Shown here: positions 11,401-20,372 of the stretch, in pieces
Layout: every line of letters begins with the position of its first letter
Position numbering within the stretch: position 1 is the stretch's first letter
DNA from: Mastigamoeba balamuthi
Taxonomy: Eukaryota > Evosea > Mastigamoebida > Mastigamoebidae
Assembly (NCBI GenBank): GCA_902651635.1
Contig: CACRSC010000002.1
Location: 62,001 to 126,000, forward strand
Direction: 5' to 3'
Length of the DNA stretch: 64,000 bases
Notes under the pieces: model-generated
Told to the model about the DNA's origin: nothing
The model's database searches: none
What the model saw: the letters and a program-made list of their open reading frames with translations, nothing else
Program-made: the position numbers and the translations under genes

Positions 11401-13120
11401 CACCGACACCCCGCACGTAGCTCCCGAAGCCCACCTTCCGCGTCGACGCAGCCACGCACAGGCCCCAGCTGCCGCTCCCGCCCGTGGTCCCGCTGCTCCA
11501 GTGGATCGAGTTCAGGCTCACCGGGAACGACGGCCACCGCGTCGCGTTGCGGCGGGCCCCGAACAGCACGTACAGCCGGCCCATGTCCGCCACGGCCTCC
11601 ATCGTCTCCATCTCGTTGCCGCTGGCGTGCGGCGACACCACCACCAGGTCCGCGATGCCGTCCAGGTTGAAGTCCCCGGCAGCCGCCACCACCGTCGCGT
11701 TCTCCTCGGTGGCCTGCGTCTCCAGGTCGAACAGCGACGTGCCGTCGATGGCGCTCAGCTGCACGCTCGTCTTGTTGCCCAGCGGCCCCAGCAGCACCGC
11801 CACGTCCGCGCGGTCGTTGGGCCGCGGCGACGCCACCGCCAGGTCTGCGTGCCCGTCTGCGTCGATGTCGCCCGCGCACACCAGCGTGGCCCCGCTGGCG
11901 CCGTCCCTGCCCTCGATGGTCACGTCGACGCCGGCGACCTCCGTGGCCCGCGACTGCATGCCGCGCCGCCCGAAGACCACGAAGCTCCTCCCCATCGCCA
12001 GCGTGCCGATGAGCACGTCGTCCACGCCGTCTCCGTTGGCGTCGCAGCCCCCGCCCACGCTCACCGACGTCCACCCGGGGGCAGACACGCTGAACCCCCC
12101 GAACTCGCCCATGCCGACGCGCCCGCCCGCAGCCGAGCCCACGGGTGCGCCGCTGCTGTTCCCCAGCAGCACCACCACCCTGTGGCCTGGTCCGCTGCGC
12201 ACCCCCAGCGCGGTGTCGGCGACGCCGTCGCCGTTGACGTCCCCGACGGGCGCCGCCGTGCTGATCGACTCGTTGGCCGCCAGCGCCAGCGACAGCCGCG
12301 CCGACAGCGCCCTGTCGGCCCTCCCGAGCACCACCGCCCCGCTCCCCAGGATCACGTCGGCCCGCCCGTCCGAGTCGATGTCGCCCACGCCCACGGCCAC
12401 GCCGTCGACCGTCGTGCAGTTGTCGGCGTCGACGTACCCGGGGAAGTCGGCCTTGGGGCGGCCCCACACGACCACCGTCCGGCCCTTGTTCCCCGTCGCC
12501 AGCACAGCGTCCCCGTACCCGTCCCCGTCCATGTCCCCCACCCACACCCCGTCGCACGTGCCGTCGCCGCTCGTGATGTACGCCCCCGCCCTGCTCCAGC
12601 CCCCCGCCAGCTCGTCGAGCAGCATGGCGCGGTACCTGTCCCTCTCGCTGTCCCTGTCGTGCCTCCGCCCGCCCCCCGCGAACACCACGTACGCCATCAC
12701 GTGGTCCGGCGACGTCGCCCCCTTGGCCGCCACGACGAGGTCGGAGCGCGACCTGTCTGTGAGGCTGCCCGACGCCACGTGTGCCCCGATGGAGAAGGCC
12801 AAGGGCGCCTGCGACAGGTGCACGCCCAGCACCCCGTCCCTCAGCGAGCTCGTCTTGCTGAACGCCGGCCACTGCGGCCCCCTGTTCACGCACCGCGGTG
12901 TTGGCTTGTCAGAAGCGTGCCACAGCCATTGTCTTTTTCAACGGGGTTTTCCGGGTTCTCGGGGTTTCAAAAACGCTGCGACCCCACTTGGGCAGTTGGG
13001 AATCCGCGCCAACGGCAACGTCTGACGCGCAGCGAGCGCTGTATCACGCGGGCGCGGACCCACAGCTCGGGTCTCCGGTGACGCGGTTGGGATCACAGTC
13101 ATTTATGGGGTAAACCGATG
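8444..13120. repeat. Left arm of a ~4.7-kb inverted duplication
   Basis: Exon 2 of gene A plus the 3' part of its intron is repeated in inverted orientation at about 15205-19869 (gene B). Excluding one 25-nt deletion, the two exon 2 sequences have exactly equal length (4438 versus 4413 nt). Similarity stops inside the intron, so the signal-peptide exons differ. About 2.1 kb of unique DNA, holding a SSAT-like gene, separates the arms. Confidence 0.85.
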
Positions 13121-13314
13121 ACGCAGCAGCAGTCGGTCAGTTTCGCAGCTGCTCTGCATTCTGAGGGTACCGCGTGCGCAGGGCAGCCCCCGTGTGGAGG
13201 AGGAGGAAGAGGAAGAGGTGGGGTGGCGCACTGCTCGAGGGCGTGTGCGCGGAGGGCTGCGTGGCAGAGGAAGGCGAGCACGAGAGGAGCGAGCGCAGTC
13301 ATTGCCCGCTGCAT
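8444..13314 (-). CDS. Transmembrane FG-GAP receptor with cytoplasmic PARP-type ART domain (copy A)
   Basis: Two exons: 13232-13314 (signal peptide, MQRAMTALAPLVLAFLCHAA) and 8444-12881. They join in phase 2 (GTGCGC donor, AACAG acceptor) to give 1506 residues. After the signal come about 14 FG-GAP-like repeats with Ca-binding loops such as GDVNGDGVADTALG (~30-900), as in integrin-alpha propellers. A cadherin-like/He_PIG domain (~928-1015, PSWLHFNETTRMFSGTPNRS) follows, then a TM helix (~1135-1160) stopped by an arginine run. The cytoplasmic part (~1240-1440) matches a PARP catalytic fold. It has WHGT (His1303), FFGKGVYST (Tyr1334) and REVAVFEASQCLPRYVV (Glu1429), with spacings close to the H-Y-E triad of PARP1. 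Predicted role (inference): a surface adhesion or receptor protein that ADP-ribosylates intracellular targets. It is intact in this sequence. B, C, D and E are paralogues. Confidence 0.85.
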
Positions 13315-13971
13315 CTCTGCTACCGGAATAAGTTTGTTAAATTGATCAGCGTAGCGCGATTCGTCTCAGATTTCTCTCTGAAATATGATACACGCCGACG
13401 CGGTGCGAGTTCTGTTTCCTGTTTTCCTTTGACACTCAACCCTGTGACTGGCACGGTTGCCTTGCGTGGGGAGTGTATTACAGATGCGCACTGTCGGACA
13501 GGGGCAACAGCTGTTTCAGGAGGAACACACTGGGCATTGTGATTATTGCTGATAGCACAGACATAACCACCCGGTGAGATGAGGGTCATGCCACCGACTG
13601 AATAGAAAATTCGGGAATCCCCACGTGGCAAGGGAACTCCCACGTTCTGAAGGGGTGAAGGAGGCACCCTGGGAATGGTCTGATGGTACATGGACACGAT
13701 GTGGCGGGCAAGTCCTTGACTCCTCCGACACTGGGACAGAGAGATCATGCTGGGGGCTGGTTATGGGCGACTGAGGCAGCTGTGAGACCGTGGCCAGTAG
13801 AAATGCATGTTGGCCACGAGGGCGAGAGTGCTCCCTGGTGCCGGATGTCGTTCACTCGATTCTACAACTGCTGAACACAGAACGAGCTCCAAAGGGAAAG
13901 TACTGCGCCCGTCTCTTTGTTCGCCATGTGCCACGAGGTGGCGGTATACGTGGCCGACGTACGTTACTCGG
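13315..13971. other. Intergenic region between gene A and SSAT-1
   Basis: This is upstream DNA of gene A and the 3' flank of SSAT-1. Positions 13330-13460 resemble the region upstream of fragment E (2260-2400), sharing blocks such as GATTCGTCTCAGATTT and CTGTTTTCCTTTGACxC. The retained similarity may mark a promoter. No gene is seen. Confidence 0.45.
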
Positions 13972-14631
13972 CTACTTGCTGCTGCCGGCCTCGAACCTCT
14001 GCAGGAACGCCTTGAAGTCGGGCTCGTACATGCGGTACGTCACCCACTCCTCCTGCGCGCGCCCCCCGACGACGCGCTCGTACCAGTCGCGGCTGGGCTT
14101 GTTCCAGTCGAGCACCTGCCTCAGTGCCCAGCGCCACAATTGACGTTAGCCGAGCCACCAAAGAGCTGCCGGGGCAGTGCGAGGGCCTACCTGCCAGACG
14201 AGCCGCGCGCACGAGAGCTCCACGCACCGGCGTGCCAGCGCTGCGAACAGGGCGGTGCCAGCGCCGCAGCCGCGGAGCTTCTGGCGGACGAAGAGGTCCT
14301 CGAGGTAGAGGCAGCGCCCCTGCCACGTGCTGTACGTGTAGAAGTACAGGCAGAAGCCCGCCGCCTCGCCCCCCACCTCGGCGATCAGCACCTTGTACAG
14401 CGGCGCCCCCTCGTCCCCGAAGCCGTCGCGGGCCAGCTGCTCCTCGGTGATATGGACCGAGTGCGGCTCCTTCTCGTAGGCTGGGCAGGGGGGGACGTGT
14501 TTCGTTTCAGTTGGTTTGGGCTGCGGTGCACTCGGTGGGCAGACGGACGCACTGGCGAGCTCCTGGATGAGCTTGTGGATGAGGGGCACGTCCTCCCTCC
14601 TGGCCTCGCGAACGGCGACTGCTGAGGACAT
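13972..14631 (-). CDS. Spermidine/spermine N-acetyltransferase-like GNAT protein (SSAT-1)
   Basis: Exons 14191-14631 and 13972-14115 join in phase 0 (GTAGGC donor, GCAG acceptor) to encode 194 residues. The GNAT fold is recognisable: the N-terminal VREARREDVPLIHKLIQELA, the strand GFCLYFYTYSTWQGRCLYLEDLFV, and the acetyl-CoA loop RGCGAGTALFAALAR (R/QxxGxG/A type). The exon 2 start VLDWNKPSRDWYERVVGG is diagnostic of the SAT1/SAT2 diamine or thialysine acetyltransferase group. It probably transfers acetyl groups from acetyl-CoA to a polyamine or related amine in the cytosol; the substrate is inferred from family only. A Pro/Lys-rich insert of about 25 residues after helix 1 varies between the three paralogues. 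It lies between head-to-head genes A and B. Confidence 0.85.
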
Positions 14632-15021
14632 GCTGGTCGTGGTCGGGGTGCTGGCGCGGTCGTCGGTTGGTCTCAGTCGAGAGCTCTGTCAATTATCTTG
14701 GGTGAAATATCTCCCAATGGAACAGCGCTACGCCTCCCGACGTTCTCGCACACCGGTGTTTATCCTGCGAACAAGGGACCTCTAATACTCTGTCAGATGT
14801 TCATGACCGTTCTTAAAAGAGCTACGAAGAAACCCACCGCGAGATTCAATTGAGTTCCTCACATAACGATGCTTACTTCAAGAATCAAGCGAGTGCTGGC
14901 CACTCTGAAGGGAGCAATACCGAATTCGAAATTAACCAAGAAGAGTAGTTGATGAGGGCTGACCAGCTTTCCAACAGAAATCTGTGTCAGGAGAATCGCA
15001 AACAAAAACTATCTCCCTGAG
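14632..15021. promoter_or_regulatory. Presumed divergent promoter region, SSAT-1 / gene B
   Basis: These 390 bp separate the start codons of SSAT-1 (minus) and gene B (plus) and must contain both promoters and 5' UTRs. It contains AAATATCTCC near 14710. I see no clear TATA box or other defined element. Confidence 0.4.
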
Positions 15022-18000
15022 ATGCAGCATGCACTGGTGGCCCCAGCAGCAGCAGGGCTCGCCCCTCTCCTCGCCCTGTGCCTGGCAGCCCTCCTCGCTA
15101 ATGCCCTCGCGCAGTGCGTCATCTCCCATCCCAGCCTCGCGTCTCGCGCGTCGTCCCAGGCACCGCTGTCCCTGTGCCTGCTGCACACTGCAACTGATCC
15201 GTTGCGGCTGCGTAATCGGTTTACCCCATAAATGACTGTGATCCCAACCGCATCACACCGGAGACCCCAACTGTGGGTCCGCTCGCCCGCGTGCGACAGC
15301 GCTCGCTGCGCGTCAGACGTTGCCGTTGGCGCGGATTCCCAACTGCCCAAGTGGGGTCGCAGCGTTTTTGAAACCCCGAGAACCCGGAAAACCCCGTTGA
15401 AAAAGACGATGACTGTGGCGCGCTTCTGACAAGCCAACACCGCGGTGCGTGAACAGGGGGCCGCAGTGGCCGGCGTTCAGCAAGACGGGCTCGCTGGGGG
15501 ACGGGGTGCTGGGCGTGCACCTGTCGCAGGCGCCCTTGGCCTTCTCCATCGGCGCACACGTGGCGTCGGGCAGCCTCACAGACAAGTCGCGCTCCGACCT
15601 CGTCGTGGCGGCCAAGGGGGCGTCGTCGCCGGACCACGTGATCGCGTACGTGGTGTTCGCGGCAGCGAGAGGGACAGGTACCGCGCCATGCTGCTCGACG
15701 ACCTCGCGTGGGGCAGGAACAGGGCGGGGGCGTACATCACGAGCGGCGACGCCACGTGCGACGGGGTGTGGGTGGGGGACGTGGACGGGGACGGGTACGG
15801 GGACGCTGTGCTGGCGACGGGGAACAAGGGCCGGACGGTGGTCGTGTGGGGCCGCCCCAAGGCCGACTTCCCCGGGTACGTCGACGCCGACAACTGCACG
15901 TCGGTCGACGGCGTGGCCGTGGGCGTGGGCGACATCGACTCGGACGGGCGGGCCGACGTGATCCTGGGGAGCGGGGCGGTGGTGCTCGGGAGGGCCGACA
16001 GGGCGCTGTCGGCGCGGCTGTCGCTGGCGCTGGCGGCCAACGAGTCGATCAGCACGGCGGCGCCCGTCGGGGACGTCAACGGCGACGGCGTCGCCGACAC
16101 CGCGCTGGGGGTGCGCAGCGGACCAGGCCACAGGGTGGTGGTGCTGCTGGGGAACAGCAGCGGCGCACCCGTGGGCTCGGCTGCGGGCGGGCGCGTCGGC
16201 ATGGGCGAGTTCGGGGGGTTCAGCGTGTCTGCCCCCGGGTGGACGTCGGTGAGCGTGGGCGGGGGCTGCGACGCCAACGGAGACGGCGTGGACGACGTGC
16301 TCATCGGCACGCTGGCGATGGGGAGGAGCTTCGTGGTCTTCGGGCGGCGCGGCATGCAGTCGCGGGCCACGGAGGTCGCCGGCGTCGACGTGACCATCGA
16401 GGGCAGGGACGGCGCCAGCGGGGCCACGCTGGTGTGCGCGGGCGACATCGACGCAGACGGGCACGCAGACCTGGCGGTGGCGTCGCCGCGGCCCAACGAC
16501 CGCGCGGACGTGGCGGTGCTGCTGGGGCCGCTGGGCAACAAGACGAGCGTGCAGCTGAGCGCCATCGACGGCACGTCGCTGTTCGACCTGGAGACGCAGG
16601 CCACCGAGGAGAACGCGACGGTGGTGGCGGCTGCCGGGGACTTCAACCTGGACGGCATCGCGGACCTGGTGGTGGTGTCGCCGCACGCCAGCGGCAACGA
16701 GATGGAGACGATGGAGGCCGTGGCGGACATGGGCCGGCTGTACGTGCTGTTCGGGGCCCGCCGCAACGCGACGCGGTGGCCGTCGTTCCCGGTGAGCCTG
16801 AACTCGATCCACTGGAGCAGCGGGACCACGGGCGGGAGTGGCAGCTGGGGCCTGTGCGTGGCTGCGTCGACGCGGAAGGTGGGCTTCGGGAGCTACGTGC
16901 GGGGTGTCGGTGACACCAACGGCGACGGAGCCGCAGACGTCCTCATCTCGGTGCCCAACGTGCCACCCAAGGTCAGCGGGATGCCAACTGGGGAGAATCT
17001 CCTCGTGCTTGGACATAGGGGCAAGTGGAACAGAGCTGTCGATCTGGGTAGAGCCCGCGACATCCAGGAGGAGGAGCAGTTCACTGTGTGCGGTGGAATC
17101 GGAGACTGGGACGGCGACGGGTTCAGCGACATCGCCGTGAAGATGAAAGAAGACAACAAGTACGAGATCAGGTATGGCCCCGGGCTGTCGTGGAGGAGGT
17201 CTGTGCGGATTAAGGCGATGAGGTGTCCAGTAGGCCTCGGAGATTTCAATGGCGATGGCCTCGACGACGTTGCCATCACACACTGGGACTACACCATCCA
17301 CATCGTCATGGGCGGATTCAAAGGCACGTCAATCATCGATACCGAGAGCAACAGCAGCACGTCGCCGGGATTTTACTTCAGTCGCGAGGGCTACAGTGCC
17401 GTGGCCCGCATCGGCGACATCAACTGCGATGGCTTCGCCGACATGGGCGTCGTGGGCTACAGCGAACTTGGGGAGTCTCCAACCGTTCTGTGGGTTGTGC
17501 CAGGGGCAGCGCATTACCCTCCGGGTCTGAACAACGGGCAGTTCGGCTCGCCCTACGCCAAGATTCTCCTGACGGGAGAAGTGTCGGAGACTCTGACGCC
17601 GCAAGCTGCCGGAGACGTAAACGGCGATGGCTGCGACGACTTCGTTATTGAGCAGTCGTTATACTGGACTAAACCATACCGAACTGTGAACACACTGATC
17701 TACTTTGGCAACCCGAGCCTGACGGTCATCAACACATTGAAGCCAAGTACCTTCGATGGCCACGCCACGGTCGTGCTGTCATCTGAACTCAGCTCAGAGA
17801 TCGCCGACCTCAACAGCGGCATCCACCCCACGTCCTACGCAGTCGGAGACATCAACGGGGACGGCCTCGGAGACGTCGCTGTGCCGGGCAGAGGCTGCCA
17901 GGTGGTCTTCGGGAAGAAGGGCCCCTGGGACCCCAAGACCCCAATCAAGTCCGACGGGGTCTCGGGCACGTACGTCATAGCAGACACGCCCAACTACGTG

Positions 18001-19869
18001 TTCTGCTTCCCCACGGGCGACGTCAACAACGACTCTGTGGCCGACTTGATCGTGACGGTGCAGCCCGACCAGGACGTGTGGGTCTTCTTCGGCAACAGGC
18101 AGCCCCAGCTGCTGCTGCCCATCGCCTCTCTGCCCGGCTGCTGCACCGCGTCGGTGGGCAACGCGATGTCGTTCAGCGTCGACAAGGCGTTCAGCATCAC
18201 AGGGGACGTGGCGACGTGGACAGCGCAGGGGATGCCCAGCTGGCTGCACTTCAACGAGACGACGCGCATGTTCTCGGGGACGCCCAACAGGTCGTCGGAT
18301 GCGTTGACATCGCGGGTGGTCGTGACGGTGACGGACAGCCACGGGATGGCGGGGACACAGGAGTTCAGTGTGACGGTGAGGAGCTCTCTGGTACTGTCCA
18401 CGCCGGCGCTGGCGGTGCAGTGCAGTGGCAGCACGTGCGAGCTGCCGAAGATCACTGTCGACGGCGCACACAACACGTCTGTCCTCAAGCTGGAGCTCGG
18501 CGTCTCGGGAGACTGCGCTGGTGTGTACGTCACGAAGAGCGGAGCGAGCGCTCTGGAGGTGTCTGCGGGGCACCCGCATGTCGTGGCGGGCAACTCCTCT
18601 GCGCTCCAGGCGTTGATGTCTGGGCTGTCGTTCAGGGACAGCAAAACGGAGCGGGTGCAGTGCCTGCTGGTGTTGCTGCTCTCGGACGAGTACGGACAGA
18701 ACGTCAGCGTCTCTCTCGCGGCTGCGTCGCGGAGCAACGGGCCCGCAAGCCAGAGCGGGGCCATCGCTGGTGGCGTTGTGGGCTGCACGGTGTTCGTCAC
18801 GCTGGTCGGCTCGGTGGTCGCGATCATTGCACTGCGGCGCCGGAGACGCAGGATGGGCGAGAACGGCGACCTGACGGAGCACCACGTGTGGAGCGTCAAC
18901 AACGAGAGCTGGCCCGCCATCAGCGAACAGCTGAGGGAGCACCCGGACAGCGACTACGTGCTCGTCGCGGCGTCGCAGGCGGACACGGAGTTTGTTCAGG
19001 AGGCGTACAGCCGGTGCCCGGTGCCCGGCATGGCCGTGGGCTCCATCGACGTCGTGTACTGCCCAGCCCTCGAGCGCCTGTTCGAGGCCCGGGCGCACCA
19101 GCTGCAGGGGAGGTCGGGGAACAGGGCGTTCGAGCCCGGGTGGCTGCGGGAGGCCGACGCGGCGGTGCGGGCACCCGTGTCGGACATGCTGGTGCGGATG
19201 ACCGCGCCACTGCGGGACGGGGAGTTCCCGGACGTGCAGCTGCTGCCGCTGTGGCACGGGACGGACAAGGAGAACCTGGACAGCATCCTGCGGGCGGGGT
19301 ACGCGAACCTGGCCAAGACGGACGTGGGGTTCTTCGGGAAGGGGGTGTACAGCACGTACGAGGCACGGTACGCACACGAGGTGTACAGCAAGGGATCGCT
19401 GGTGCTGAACTGGGTGTCGTTCTACTCGGCGTACCCCGTGGTGGAGGGCGACATGCTGAAGCTGCAGGGCAAGGGCAACTTCTCCAACTACGATGCACAC
19501 TTTGTTCGTCCATCGTTGCTTCTGCTCAACTCACGAACCCGCCCACAGATACCGGTGAGGCCGTACAGCGGGCCGGTGGAGAAGGAGATGGTGTTTGTGC
19601 CGTGCAGGGACATCAAAGAAACCGTCTACCGGGAGGTGGCGGTGTTTGAGGCATCGCAGTGCCTGCCGAGGTATGTCGTGACACTGCGACCTGTGGAGAT
19701 GGATGATCTGCCAGTTCCGCGGCCACCTGTGGAAGCACCTGATGTGACTGATCCGCGCAAGGTCGACCTGGCTTGTCTGTGCCGTGAGGGCCAGAGTACG
19801 GGTTACCAGTCACTGTCATTGTCTCTGTTGCCTCAGAGAATCAGTCCGGAACCACCTGTAGCTCCGTGA
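15022..19869 (+). pseudogene. FG-GAP/ART receptor gene copy B, frame-disrupted by a 25-nt deletion
   Basis: Exon 1 is 15022-15113 (signal peptide MQHALVAPAAAGLAPLLALC), with a phase-2 GTGCGT donor. Exon 2 is 15457-19869. The domain order equals copy A: FG-GAP repeats, He_PIG domain, TM, PARP-type ART with WHGT, GKGVYST and EVAVFEASQ intact. Near 15661, 25 nt present in A are missing (A has GCGGGGGGCGGGCGG..., B joins GCG directly to GCAGCGAGAGG). This shifts the frame and gives a stop near 15960. The rest stays open for about 4.2 kb and is as well conserved as A. Either inactivation is very recent or the deletion is an assembly error in a G-rich repeat. An alternative frame starting at 15445 is open through the deletion, but its first ~70 residues do not match the family. 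Confidence 0.75.
15205..19869. repeat. Right arm of the ~4.7-kb inverted duplication
   Basis: This is the inverted counterpart of 8444-13120. The similarity covers the intron from the block reading ATCGGTTTACCCCATAAATG to the acceptor, and the whole of exon 2. The middle of exon 2 (about 16970-17940) is noticeably more divergent than the flanking parts. Confidence 0.85.
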
Positions 19870-20372
19870 GAATCAGAAATCGGCAATTTTAGGGCAGTTT
19901 TATTCTGGTTAGTCTCTGTCTCAGTACACTATTCATTGCTCCAATTATGATATGATCCTATTGTGATGGCAATCTGTCTCCAATATTCTGTCTCGAACAC
20001 AGTATTCTGTCTTTTTTTTTAATTGAGGGTCTCTTCGGTCAGCAGGCCTACTAGCCTTACAGCCTCTTCTGATCCTCCAGCTCTCCAATTTGCGAAATAA
20101 GCTAATTCCTTCTTTTTCATCTTAGTTATTTGAAGAATAACACCCTGATCACTCTTGTGCTAAGTAGTGGACCCTGGACCACTAAGTGCCAGTAATACTA
20201 CCCAGTCAGATCTACACTGTTTAATGACACCATTTAAAAGGGGTTCTGAGTGAAGGCTGCATAGTAGCATGTGAACCTGGGTGTGTTTTCAGAGAAGTGA
20301 GGCAAAATAGCAGTATTTAGCTCCAGCAGCTACAACCTTTTATCGAGTAATGGAGAGGTACACGTTTTTCAT
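19870..20372. other. Intergenic DNA downstream of gene B
   Basis: The sequence becomes AT-rich directly after the gene B stop codon. I see no gene or repeat here. Confidence 0.45.

Noticed and set aside
11297-13081. A 594-codon plus-strand open frame antisense to gene A
   Set aside because: It is rich in Arg, His and Pro, has no domain and mirrors the GC-biased codons of gene A. Similar antisense or out-of-frame stretches occur opposite B and C. They are shadows of strong codon bias.
14632-15021. A third receptor-type leader exon between SSAT-1 and B
   Set aside because: Only the B leader at 15022 has a start codon, hydrophobic core and phase-2 donor; the upstream in-frame codons lack these.
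15445-15660. The long open frame starting at 15445 taken as an intact gene B
   Set aside because: Its first ~70 residues (AGVQQDGLAGGRGAGRAPVA type) are the wrong frame compared with A, C and D and lack the QWPAFSK start. The frame is open only because of the 25-nt deletion.
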